DNA from: Fibrobacter sp. UWH4
Lineage (GTDB): Bacteria; Fibrobacterota; Fibrobacteria; Fibrobacterales; Fibrobacteraceae
NCBI RefSeq assembly: GCF_900142475.1
Contig: NZ_FRAY01000001.1
Span: 620,001-684,000, forward strand
Length of the DNA: 64,000 bases
Reading direction: 5' to 3'
The position numbers were made by a program, and so were the translations under genes. A model generated the notes under the pieces. The model did no database searches. It had not been told where the DNA came from and saw only the letters and a list, made by a program, of their open reading frames with translations. The first letter of the stretch is position 1. Every line of letters starts with the position of its first letter. Shown here piece after piece: positions 18,967 to 26,948 of this stretch.

Positions 18967-20277
18967 ATGGAAAAGCTACTTGATTTTGATAGCGCGCATT
19001 TGTGGCATCCGTATGCGGCGCTGAAAAATACTCCGGCTAGGTTCTTGGCAAAATCCGCTCATGGAACGACGATTGAAACGGCCGATGGTCTGAAATTGAT
19101 CGATGCTGTATCGAGTTGGTGGTGCATGGCGCACGGGCATAATGCCCCTGAAATCGTCGAAGCGATTCAAAAACAAAGCGAAAAGATGTGCCATGTGATG
19201 TTCGGCGGTTTTACGCACGAACCCGCGATTGAGTTGGGTGAAAAGCTGGTGAACTTTTTGCCCGAAGGCTTGAACAAGATTTTCTTCGCAGATTCGGGAA
19301 GCATTGCTGTGGAATGTGCCGCCAAGATGGCTGTACAATATCAGTATTCCCTCGGTCATCCGGAACGCTGCAAGTTGGTCGCCTTGAAGGGTGGCTATCA
19401 TGGCGATACCGCAGGCGCGATGGCGCTTTCTGACCCTGATGGAATGCATACGCTTTTCCGTGGAATCATGCCGCACCATTACTTTGCGGAACGCCCGAAC
19501 TGCCGTTTTGACGAGGCTTGGAACCAGTCGGATTTCGCATCGATGGAGCAAGTTGTCGAAGATCATAAGGGTGAAATCGCTGCCGTGATTTGCGAGCCTG
19601 TTTTTCAGGGTGGAAACGGCATGTGGCTTTACAATGCAGGTTACTTAAAGGCCCTTCGCGAACTTTGCGATCGTTACGGTATCTTGCTTATTTTGGATGA
19701 AATTGCTTCGGGCTTTTATCGCACGGGCCCGCGATTTGCGATGATGCATGCGGGAATAAAGCCGGACATCATGTGCATAGGCAAGGCGCTCACGGGCGGA
19801 AGCATTACCATGGCGGCTTGCGTTGCGTCCGAGAAGGTTGCCGAAACAATTACGAATAGCAAGATTCCTGCGTTTATGCACGGCCCCACTTACATGGCGA
19901 ATCCGCTTGCCTGCGCTGCGGGAATCGCGTCGCTTTCGCTGTTTGAAAGTCGCGATTATGCGGGGAAGGTTGCTCGAATTGAATCTCGCCTCCGTGCGAA
20001 CCTTGAACCGCTCCGAGCGCTTGAAAATGCGGCCGACGTGCGTGTTCTCGGCGCTATCGGAGTCTTGGAATTGAAGGCGAAACCTTCAGCGGAAGATATC
20101 TTGCGCGTGATTCGCGAAACCGGCGTGTGGCTCAGGCCTTTCTGCAATTACGTCTATACGATGCCTCCGTTCATTACAACCGATTCTGAAATCGACCGCA
20201 TCTGCGAAGCGATCAAGATGATTGGCGAATGTGAACCCGCGCCTGTCGTAGAAGGCGAAGACGAATTTCATGAGTAA
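18967..20277 (+). CDS. bioA: Adenosylmethionine-8-amino-7-oxononanoate aminotransferase
   Basis: 436 residues, class III PLP aminotransferase. It converts 7-keto-8-aminopelargonate (KAPA) to 7,8-diaminopelargonate (DAPA) with S-adenosylmethionine as amino donor. Family markers: HLWHPYAALKN at the N-terminus, SSWWCMAHGH, ILILDEIASGFYRTG (PLP-ring Asp), CIGKALTGGSITMAA (Schiff-base Lys) and GPTYMANPLACA. First gene of bioA-bioW-bioF-bioD, which should be one functional unit even though repeats separate the genes. Length is usual for BioA. Confidence 0.96.
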   Translation: MEKLLDFDSAHLWHPYAALKNTPARFLAKSAHGTTIETADGLKLIDAVSSWWCMAHGHNAPEIVEAIQKQSEKMCHVMFGGFTHEPAIELGEKLVNFLPEGLNKIFFADSGSIAVECAAKMAVQYQYSLGHPERCKLVALKGGYHGDTAGAMALSDPDGMHTLFRGIMPHHYFAERPNCRFDEAWNQSDFASMEQVVEDHKGEIAAVICEPVFQGGNGMWLYNAGYLKALRELCDRYGILLILDEIASGFYRTGPRFAMMHAGIKPDIMCIGKALTGGSITMAACVASEKVAETITNSKIPAFMHGPTYMANPLACAAGIASLSLFESRDYAGKVARIESRLRANLEPLRALENAADVRVLGAIGVLELKAKPSAEDILRVIRETGVWLRPFCNYVYTMPPFITTDSEIDRICEAIKMIGECEPAPVVEGEDEFHE

Positions 20278-20282
20278 GTAGA

Positions 20283-20347
20283 CATCCTGTCATCCTGGAG
20301 AGGCAAGGTTGGTGAGCTTGCCGAACCACGCCCCGATAGGATCCATT
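20283..20347. repeat. Interspersed repeat copy between bioA and bioW
   Basis: Contains GTCATCCTGGAG (20289-20300), a GTTGGTGAGCTTGCCGAACC palindromic core and GATAGGATCCA (20335-20345). The same blocks recur at 21157, 21234, 21344 and 24501. It fills almost the whole bioA-bioW gap and supplies the sequence directly before the bioW start. Confidence 0.75.
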
Positions 20348-20356
20348 GAGATTTTT

Positions 20357-21178
20357 ATGGAATATTATAGTTTAAAAATGCGTGCCTCGCAGCAAGTGGG
20401 CGAGGGCGAACAAAAGCATGAACAACACATTTCCGGTGCCGAACGCATTGTGGGCCGTGACTCTGTAGAAGCGGTATGTTCAGCGATGGTGCGTCGGGCC
20501 ATGACGCATTCCAAAGGCGACCCGGATTTTATCAACGTGAAAATCGAAAAGGTTTGTGAAAGCGATATCCAGATTTTGAAGGCCTTGCCCGTGACGCGTG
20601 TAGATGTGGAATCTTGGCAGGAAGGGCTGGAGAAGGCTTTTGGGTTGGTCAGCAAAGCTGTGATGGAAGTTCATAAAGAAAGTTCCCTGAGCGTGCCGAA
20701 GGGAACGAGTGAAAAAGCCTGCCTTCAAAACTTCGCCGCAAATTTGCCAGAACTTTTGCGGGCAACGTTCCCGATGCGTGGTGCGATGCTGTATGATATC
20801 GCGACGGGTGAGCGCCTGGAACCTGACCACGAACGCGGCGTGCGGGCGACTTATATGGACGCGCTTCATTCGAGCGAAGTGGATAGTTGCAAGAATCACT
20901 TTAACGAAGCCATCGTGCTTGCGACCAAGGTGGCGAACGCCCCCGGAATGGTGGCGGAATTTTGCGTGAGCGATGACCCGAATTATGTGACGGGCTATGT
21001 GGCGAGCAAGGAACTCGGCTATGTACGCATCATGAAGATGAAAGAAATGGGCGATGAAAACGGAGGCCGCATTTTCCTGTTCGACTCGCGCAAGGCTAAA
21101 GCCGAAGAGTGTATCGAGTACTTGCAGAAGAAAAAAGTGCTCGTTGATGTCTCCTCGAGTCTTCCTGGAACGAAGTGA
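20357..21178 (+). CDS. bioW: 6-carboxyhexanoate-CoA ligase (pimeloyl-CoA synthetase)
   Basis: 273 residues from ATG 20357. Family homology begins at MEYYSLKMRASQ with the signature HISGAERIVGRDSVE; open frame further upstream is repeat sequence. BioW activates free pimelate with ATP and CoA to pimeloyl-CoA, the first committed step when pimelate rather than the BioC/BioH route feeds biotin synthesis. RVDVESWQEG and the C-terminal GGRIFLFD are further family features. The last residues (SLPGTK) and the stop lie inside a copy of the interspersed repeat, so the C-terminus was probably remodelled by repeat insertion. Only a weak GAG serves as ribosome-binding site. Confidence 0.93.
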   Translation: MEYYSLKMRASQQVGEGEQKHEQHISGAERIVGRDSVEAVCSAMVRRAMTHSKGDPDFINVKIEKVCESDIQILKALPVTRVDVESWQEGLEKAFGLVSKAVMEVHKESSLSVPKGTSEKACLQNFAANLPELLRATFPMRGAMLYDIATGERLEPDHERGVRATYMDALHSSEVDSCKNHFNEAIVLATKVANAPGMVAEFCVSDDPNYVTGYVASKELGYVRIMKMKEMGDENGGRIFLFDSRKAKAEECIEYLQKKKVLVDVSSSLPGTK

Positions 21179-21390
21179 CGGGATCCAGAGTTGATTTTTC
21201 AATAACAAGTCATCTCGAAAAAAATGGATTGTTCAGTAACAAGTCATCCTGGAGTGACCGTAGGAACGATAGGATCCAAAGAGAAATAGAAAGGCTAGAT
21301 AGCCATCCTGAGTGGAGAACCGAAGGAAAATGGTTGAGTGCTTCGTAACAAGTCATCCTGGAGAAGCTAAGCTTCGAACGGGATCCAGAG
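21157..21390. repeat. Cluster of degenerate interspersed repeats between bioW and bioF
   Basis: At least five units: 21157-21190 (overlaps the bioW stop), 21200-21230 (degenerate), 21234-21281, 21299-21332 and 21344-21390. Complete units run AGTCATCCTGGAG, then a variable palindrome, then GGATCCAGAG. The AGAG at the end of the last unit lies at the ribosome-binding position of bioF. Orientation is the same in all copies here. Confidence 0.8.
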
Positions 21391-21399
21391 AAAATTAGC

Positions 21400-22617
21400 A
21401 TGAAAGAGAAAATTTTAGACTTATTTACAAGAGATGCGTTAGAGACTGCGCGTGCGAACAACACTTACCGCTCGATGCGCTTGATGGAAACGCCAGAATC
21501 GTCGCGCGTGAAAATCCGCATGCCCGACGGCACTTCGCAGGAGCAGATTTTACTTGCTTCCAATTCTTACCTGGACTTGGCGAACGTCGATGAACTCAAA
21601 CAAGCGATGGCTCAAGCGGTTCTGGAGTGGGGGACTGGTAGCGGGGGTGCCCGCCTTACCACGGGCAACAAGACTCCGCATCAGAAACTGGAAGAATTTA
21701 TCGCGAAATTCAAATGCGAAGAATCCGCTATTACGTTCAATACGGGTTACATGGCGAATGTCGGCACGATTTCTGCTTTGTGCAGCAAGAACGACTTTAT
21801 CTTTAGCGATGAATTGAACCACGCGAGTATTATTGACGGAATCCGCCTTTCCCGCGCCAAGTGCTTTGTCTATAAGCATAACGACGTGGCGGATTTGCAA
21901 CGGGTGATTCAAGAAGCGGAAAAGTCTCGTGCGTATGAGCCCACGTTGCCGGTCCCTCGCAAACTCATCGTGACAGACGCTGTTTTCAGCATGGATGGCG
22001 ACCTTGCGAACCTGCCGGAACTTTTGCGGATTGCGCATGAAAGCGAATGCCTCCTGATGATTGACGAGGCGCACGCCACGGGCGTGCTCGGCAAGACCGG
22101 GCGCGGACTTGCCGAGCACTACGGCTGTGCTCATGCCGATGTAACTGTCGGCACATTGAGCAAAGCCGTCGCCGCCGAGGGCGGCTTCGTGGCGGGCAAG
22201 CAACAGCTGATTGATTTCCTCCGCAACAAGGCCCGTAGCTTTATCTTCACGACGGCGATGCCCCCTGCCGTTGCCGCTGCCGCCTGCAATAACTTGCGCT
22301 ACATTGATGCGCACCCGGAACGCGTTCAGAACTTGCGCGAAAACGTGAAATTTTTCTGCGATGCCTTGCTACATGAAGGCGTGAACGTCGTGCAGTCCCC
22401 GTCTGCGATTGTTCCGATTGTCATCGGCGACGAAGCCCGCGCACTCAAAATATCCGCCGCTCTCCAAGATGCGGGAATACTCATCCCTGCAATCCGTTAC
22501 CCCACCGTCGCCAAGGGCCAAGCCCGTCTACGCGCAAGCCTAATGGCAACGCACACGCACGAACAACTTCAGATTGCTGCAACAACCATTGCTCAAATAA
22601 TAAATGATTGCTTGTGA
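21400..22617 (+). CDS. bioF: 8-amino-7-oxononanoate (KAPA) synthase
   Basis: 405 residues, alpha-oxoamine synthase family. It condenses pimeloyl-CoA with L-alanine, releasing CO2 and CoA. Markers: SNSYLDLAN, GTGSGGARLTTGNKTPHQKLE, DELNHASIIDGIRLS, MIDEAHATGVLGKTGRG (PLP Asp/His) and GTLSKAVAAEGGFVAG (Schiff-base Lys). It uses the pimeloyl-CoA made by BioW and feeds BioA. The ribosome-binding site (CCAGAGAAAA) derives from the adjacent repeat. bioD follows 47 bp downstream. Confidence 0.96.
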   Translation: MKEKILDLFTRDALETARANNTYRSMRLMETPESSRVKIRMPDGTSQEQILLASNSYLDLANVDELKQAMAQAVLEWGTGSGGARLTTGNKTPHQKLEEFIAKFKCEESAITFNTGYMANVGTISALCSKNDFIFSDELNHASIIDGIRLSRAKCFVYKHNDVADLQRVIQEAEKSRAYEPTLPVPRKLIVTDAVFSMDGDLANLPELLRIAHESECLLMIDEAHATGVLGKTGRGLAEHYGCAHADVTVGTLSKAVAAEGGFVAGKQQLIDFLRNKARSFIFTTAMPPAVAAAACNNLRYIDAHPERVQNLRENVKFFCDALLHEGVNVVQSPSAIVPIVIGDEARALKISAALQDAGILIPAIRYPTVAKGQARLRASLMATHTHEQLQIAATTIAQIINDCL

Positions 22618-22664
22618 AGCGTCGCTATTCCTAACCACTAATCACTAACCACTGTTTACTTTTT

Positions 22665-23360
22665 ATGTCCAAAGGATATTTCGTTACAGCTACCGGAACG
22701 GATGTCGGCAAGACCTTCATCACCGCCCTTCTCGTAAAAAAGTGGCGCGATTCCGGTATCGATGCGGGCTACTACAAGGCTGCCCTCAGCGGTGCAGAAC
22801 TCCGCGACGGCAAATGGGTCGCAGGTGATGCCGATTACGTGAAGCGCATCGCGAATCTTTCCGATACGCAAGATCAGCTCGTGAGCTACGTCTATAAAAA
22901 AGCTGTCTCGCCGCATCTCGCCGCCCGCAAAGAAGGCAACCCCGTAGAAATTGCGAAAGTCCAGGCCGATTTCGAAGCAGCAACTAAACGACACGAATTC
23001 ATTTTCGCCGAAGGCAGCGGTGGAATCATTTGCCCCATCCGCTATGATGCCGACGAATCTAGCAACGCATCAGGAGCATCGAAAAAAATATTCCTCGTCG
23101 ATATCATGAAAACGTTAGGCTTTCCGCTGCTTATTGTTACGACAGCGGCCCTCGGCTCCATTAACGCTTGCGTGCTCACCGTAGAATACGCCCGTAGCCG
23201 CGGCCTCGATGTCCGCGGGCTCATCGTAAACCGCTACGGCTCTAGCGGCAACCTGGAAATGGAAGACGACAACATCCGCATGATGCAAGACTTGACAGGC
23301 CTCGAAATCCTTGCGAAAGTCAAAGACGGCGACACCGATTTAGGCGTGCAACCGTTTTAA
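22665..23360 (+). CDS. bioD: ATP-dependent dethiobiotin synthetase
   Basis: 231 residues. It closes the ureido ring of dethiobiotin from DAPA, CO2 and ATP. The P-loop is TATGTDVGKTFITALL (about 9-24); the DAPA/carbamate lysine lies in YYKAALSG and the second loop is AEGSGGI. It ends the bioAWFD group; bioB, needed for the last step, is not in the window. Convergent with the LysR gene, with 28 bp between stops. Confidence 0.95.
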   Translation: MSKGYFVTATGTDVGKTFITALLVKKWRDSGIDAGYYKAALSGAELRDGKWVAGDADYVKRIANLSDTQDQLVSYVYKKAVSPHLAARKEGNPVEIAKVQADFEAATKRHEFIFAEGSGGIICPIRYDADESSNASGASKKIFLVDIMKTLGFPLLIVTTAALGSINACVLTVEYARSRGLDVRGLIVNRYGSSGNLEMEDDNIRMMQDLTGLEILAKVKDGDTDLGVQPF

Positions 23361-23388
23361 ACCTTAAAAATGGGGCGCTTGTCCGCTT

Positions 23389-24270
23389 CTATTCCCCCAG
23401 CACGTGTCGGAGCGTGTCGAGGAAAAGTTCCCCCGCCCGCGTGAACTGCTGGCCCCGCCGCCAAATGATGTACATGTTGGTGGTGAGTTCGGGCATAAGC
23501 GGCCTGAAGCACAGGCGCGAACTGCGGCTCGTATCCACAAGGCCGTCGAATGTGAGCAAGTAGCCCGTCCCCTCCTTCGCAAGCACCGAACCGTTGTACG
23601 AAAGATCCAGCCCCACAATCACGTTCAGCCTCGAAATATCGTCGCCGAACCACTTCGGCAAATCCGCCACCATCGCCTGGCGCGACGCCATCAGCGGCTT
23701 GTCGAGCAAATCCTTCGGCTCAATGAAATCCCGCTTGGCCAAAGGGTCGTCACGACGCATCACCACGCCCCAGCGGTCCACCGAACGCACCGCAAGGCAG
23801 TTGTACTTTTCCAAATCAACGTTGTCTACAACTACCGCGAAATCAAAAATGCCCTTGTCCAGCTTTTCCAGGGCGCGCTCGCTGTCGCCCGAATATAAGT
23901 TGTACTTAATCTTCGGATAATCGTCCCGGAGAATCGCAATGCACTTCGAAAGAAAATTCACGTTCCGCGATTCCGCGCAGGCAATAGCAATTTCACCCAC
24001 CACCTCGTCTTCCTTCAGCGACTTGAAATCCTGCACCGTCCTGTCGGCCATCGAAAGGATATCCTCCGCACGCTCCCGCAAGAGTTCCCCCGCAGGCGTC
24101 AGCCGAATCGCGTAGTTCGTGCGCTCGAAAAGCTTCTCGCCCAGTTCCTCCTCCAACTCCTTGAGCTGGCGACTCACCGTCGGCTGCGTCACGCAAAGAT
24201 TATCCGCCGCGCGCGAGACATTCCCCAACCGCGCCGCCTCCAGAAAATACCGTAAAACTCGAAGTTCCAT
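23389..24270 (-). CDS. LysR-family transcriptional regulator
   Basis: 293 residues. The winged helix-turn-helix (1-60) reads MELRVLRYFLEAARLGNVSR then TQPTVSRQLKELEEELG, a standard LysR N-terminus. The effector-binding domain (about 90-290) has two alpha/beta lobes. Such proteins usually regulate a divergent gene, but here the upstream side is a 700-bp gene-free stretch, so the target is not evident. It faces the bio genes tail to tail and need not control them. More GC-rich than the neighbouring restriction island. Confidence 0.94.
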   Translation of the reverse strand: MELRVLRYFLEAARLGNVSRAADNLCVTQPTVSRQLKELEEELGEKLFERTNYAIRLTPAGELLRERAEDILSMADRTVQDFKSLKEDEVVGEIAIACAESRNVNFLSKCIAILRDDYPKIKYNLYSGDSERALEKLDKGIFDFAVVVDNVDLEKYNCLAVRSVDRWGVVMRRDDPLAKRDFIEPKDLLDKPLMASRQAMVADLPKWFGDDISRLNVIVGLDLSYNGSVLAKEGTGYLLTFDGLVDTSRSSRLCFRPLMPELTTNMYIIWRRGQQFTRAGELFLDTLRHVLGE

Positions 24271-24500
24271 ACCCGAAAACTAATAAAATTCAAGCCCCGC
24301 GGGTATGAATTTGCAAAAATAATGCCCGGAAGGAATAACTGATTGATTTGATGGTGGGGGAAGAATCCCCCTCGCTTCCATCGCCAGTCCCAGTGACAAA
24401 GGTCCCTGAGCCTGCCGAAGGGCCGCTACCCCCTCGCCTAAGGGGCTCCGCCCCCTAAAACCCCCGGCTTGTCCCGCCCGCCCGCTCAAATGTCATGCCC

Positions 24501-24540
24501 TAGTCATCCTGGAGCCGCAATGCGGCGATAGGATCCACTC
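24501..24540. repeat. Interspersed repeat copy
   Basis: TAGTCATCCTGGAG, a short palindrome CCGCAATGCGG and CGATAGGATCCA. The first and last blocks match those between the bio genes. Confidence 0.75.
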
Positions 24541-24557
24541 TGCATCGACTTTCCTTG

Positions 24558-24640
24558 CGTCATTCCCGCGATTTCTCTCGTCATCCCCGCGTCTTTTCTC
24601 GTCATCCCCGCGATTTCTTTCGTCATCCTCGCGTAGGCGA
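24558..24640. repeat. 21-bp tandem repeat (three units and a partial fourth)
   Basis: Units begin at 24558, 24579, 24600 and 24621. Each starts CGTCATYCCCGCG followed by a pyrimidine-rich filler. The last unit continues into TAGGCGAGGATCTCC, where GCGTAGGCGAGG forms a small palindrome. Confidence 0.8.
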
Positions 24641-24727
24641 GGATCTCCCTCTCGCATATTTATATATATTTCCCATTGACATAGCCCCATTCCTCGCGGT
24701 TTGGGGCGCGAGTTTAACGTTGAGTTA

Positions 24728-24869
24728 GCTCTTATTCTCGGAACCGAAAATCTGGAAAATTTTCAAAATACAACGAGGATAAGGCGAACACTCACGTCCA
24801 GCAATGGGCGTGGGTCGTTTGTGCTTATTGTTGTATTTGGTTTTCCAGAGCCACGGTTCCAGTAAGTGC
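24728..24869. ncRNA. Long imperfect hairpin, candidate structured RNA
   Basis: The two arms pair over about 65 bp with regular small internal loops. Matching blocks, left arm against the complement of the right arm, are CTTA, GGAACCG, TCTGGAAAA, CAAATACAAC, ATAAG and CACGYCC. The apex is CACGTCC (24793-24799) with GGGCGTG (24806-24812) around a 6-nt loop. A rod of this size could be a regulatory RNA; 6S RNA has a comparable rod shape, but I cannot match its central bubble and did not find a clear promoter. The transcribed strand cannot be told. It could also be a decayed inverted-repeat element. Confidence 0.4.
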
Positions 24870-24977
24870 ATTCGACGCCACGCTTTTTCTTGCGAACGCG
24901 TGGTTGCCGGGCGAGATAAAGGTCATTGAGCTTGCCGAAATGACCGCGGAATTTTGCTTGCAGTTGAATGCACCAGT

Positions 24978-25004
24978 ATAAGGGCTAGCAAATGAGGCCC
25001 TTAT
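24978..25004 (+). promoter_or_regulatory. Hairpin overlapping the hsdM start codon
   Basis: Perfect 8-bp stem ATAAGGGC (24978-24985) with GCCCTTAT (24997-25004), 11-nt loop. The right arm includes the first two bases of the hsdM ATG (25003), so the fold would hide the start codon. Confidence 0.55.
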
Positions 25005-26841
25005 GGATAACACGCAGCAGTTCAACAAGCTGGTCAGTTTTATGTGGAATATCGCCAACGACGTGTTGGTGGATGTCTTTGAACAGGTCGATTACAAGAA
25101 GGTCATTCTCCCGATGATGGTGCTCCGCCGCATCGACGTTCTCTTGGAACCTACGAAAGAGGCCGTTCTCAAGCAGAAGGCCGAACTCGACAAGCAGAAG
25201 ATTGTGAACTACGAGCCGGTGCTGACCGCTATCACCAAGTATCCCTTCGTGAACGTTTCGAAGTTTACGATGCGCACGCTGACGGCAGAGACGAACCCGA
25301 ACCGCCTGAAAATGAATTTCCTGGAATACATCGACGGTTACAGCAAGGATGTCCAGGACATTGTCAAGAAGTTCGAACTGTTGCCGACCATCGACAAACT
25401 TACCGAGAACAACCGCCTGGGATCCATTCTCGAAAAGTTTACCGACAAGTCCATCAATTTGGGAATCTTGCCCCTAAAAGATGCAAGCGGAAAAGAAACT
25501 TTGCCCGGTGTCGATAACCACATGATGGGAACGGTGTTCGAGGAACTGCTCCGCCGCTTCAACGAAGCTTATGCGGTGACTAGCGCCGGTCGTCACTTTA
25601 CGCCGCGCGACATGGTAAAGTTGCTTGCCGACTTGACGATTCTCCCGATTGCGGACAAACTTGAAAATTCGACATACACCATTTACGACGGAGCCTGCGG
25701 TACGGGCGGAATCTTGTCGGTTGCCAAGGAGAAAATCCTTGATATGGCACGTGAACGCGACAAGAAAATCAAGATTCACATTTTCGGTCAGGAACTGATG
25801 CCCGATACTTACGCTACCTGCAAGGCGGATATCATGATTTCGGGCCAAATCAAGAGTTTCAGTTATTCGTTGAACAAGCAGCAGCGCGACTATATCGCTT
25901 TTGGTTCGACCATTTCGCAAGATGGTCACATTGGCGAAACTTATGATTTCTGCATTTCGAACCCGCCGTTTGGTACGGCATGGAAAGAAGACCTCAAGAA
26001 CTGGGGGATTTCGGACAAGAAGGAAATCACCGACAGCCGTTTTGTGCTTTCGGACGACATAAACTTTGTCCCCGACATTGGCGACCCGCAGATGCTCTTC
26101 TTGGCGAACAACGTGAGCCGCATGAAGGAAACGGAACTCGGCACCCGCATCGTGGAGGTGCACAACGGAAGTTCGCTCTTTACGGGCGACGCAGGCTCGG
26201 GTAACAGCAACTTGCGCAAGTATATCATCGAAAACGATATGCTCGAAGCGATTGTCGCCATGCCCGAAAAGGACTTTTACAACACGGGTATCGGTACCTA
26301 CATCTGGATTGTCACGAACCGCAAGGAAAAACGCCGCAAGGGCAAGGTGCAGTTGATTGACGCAACCGCCATCAAGACTCCGCTCCGCAAGAATCTGGGC
26401 GAAAAGAATTGCGAAACGAACGAGGCAGACCGAGCAAAGATTTTGAAACTCCTGATGGATTTCAAGGAAACGGAACAGAGCAAGATTTTCGACAATTCCG
26501 AATTCGGTTACTGGTCTGTGCCGCTGATGAAGCCTGTATTGGACGAAAATGGAAAACCGGTCAAGGACAAGAAAGGCAATATAAAATATAAGGCGAGCCG
26601 TAACGAAACGGAACAGATTCCGATGAACTATCCGGGTGGAATCGAAGGTTTCTACGAGAACGAAGTCAAACCCTATACGCCTGACGTGATTTTTGGCGAA
26701 CCCACTGTGGGTTACGAACTCAGCTTTACCAAGTATTTCTACAAGCCTGTGGAACTCCGCAGCCTGAAAGACATCAAGAACGACATCATGAAACTGGAAC
26801 GGCAAACCGAAGGTGCCCTAGCGGAGATTCTGGAAGAGTAA
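25003..26841 (+). CDS. hsdM: Type I restriction-modification system, N6-adenine methyltransferase subunit
   Basis: 612 residues. An N-terminal helical HsdM domain (about 1-170) is followed by the methylase core: YDGACGTGGIL for S-adenosylmethionine binding and ISNPPFGTAW as the catalytic NPPF motif. With HsdS it methylates adenine in the recognition site; with HsdR it forms the restriction complex. The C-terminal part ends in a helical SLKDIKNDIMKLERQTEGAL. First gene of hsdM-hsdS-hsdR. The start overlaps a hairpin that may limit translation. Confidence 0.96.
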   Translation: MDNTQQFNKLVSFMWNIANDVLVDVFEQVDYKKVILPMMVLRRIDVLLEPTKEAVLKQKAELDKQKIVNYEPVLTAITKYPFVNVSKFTMRTLTAETNPNRLKMNFLEYIDGYSKDVQDIVKKFELLPTIDKLTENNRLGSILEKFTDKSINLGILPLKDASGKETLPGVDNHMMGTVFEELLRRFNEAYAVTSAGRHFTPRDMVKLLADLTILPIADKLENSTYTIYDGACGTGGILSVAKEKILDMARERDKKIKIHIFGQELMPDTYATCKADIMISGQIKSFSYSLNKQQRDYIAFGSTISQDGHIGETYDFCISNPPFGTAWKEDLKNWGISDKKEITDSRFVLSDDINFVPDIGDPQMLFLANNVSRMKETELGTRIVEVHNGSSLFTGDAGSGNSNLRKYIIENDMLEAIVAMPEKDFYNTGIGTYIWIVTNRKEKRRKGKVQLIDATAIKTPLRKNLGEKNCETNEADRAKILKLLMDFKETEQSKIFDNSEFGYWSVPLMKPVLDENGKPVKDKKGNIKYKASRNETEQIPMNYPGGIEGFYENEVKPYTPDVIFGEPTVGYELSFTKYFYKPVELRSLKDIKNDIMKLERQTEGALAEILEE

Positions 26842-26850
26842 GGATGAACA

Positions 26851-26936
26851 CGTCATTGCGAGGTACGTTGTGACGAAGCAATCTCTTATTCGAGTGTCAT
26901 CCTGAGCGGAACTAAGTGGAGTCGAAGAATCTAAAG
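26851..26936. repeat. Two interspersed repeats between hsdM and hsdS
   Basis: CGTCATTGCGAGGTACG continuing to TGACGAAGCAATCT (26851-26885), then GTGTCATCCTGAGCGGAAC continuing to TCGAAGAATCTAAAG (26894-26936). The second lies where a longer GTG-started hsdS frame would begin, which argues against that start. Confidence 0.75.
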
Positions 26937-26948
26937 GAATTTGTCTAT

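Larger units (their letters stand above)
24271..25002. other. Gene-free stretch of repeats and hairpins
   Basis: No convincing gene. It holds a palindromic GGTCCCTGAGCCTGCCGAAGG-type element near 24400, an interspersed repeat (24501-24540), a 21-bp tandem array (24558-24640), a long imperfect hairpin (24728-24869), a CCACGC/GCGTGG hairpin (about 24878-24903), a GGTCATT/AATGACC palindrome (about 24920-24945) and a hairpin over the hsdM start. It probably separates the core region from the restriction island. Confidence 0.7.

Noticed and set aside
24728..24869. Firm 6S RNA assignment
   Set aside because: The rod shape is suggestive, but no central bubble or promoter could be matched by eye; kept only as a structured-RNA candidate.
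25474..26805. 443-codon minus-strand frame opposite hsdM
   Set aside because: Antisense shadow of a well-supported methylase gene.
26916..26948. GTG start giving hsdS 11 extra residues
   Set aside because: The extension is interspersed-repeat sequence, and ATG 26949 has AAAGGA upstream.
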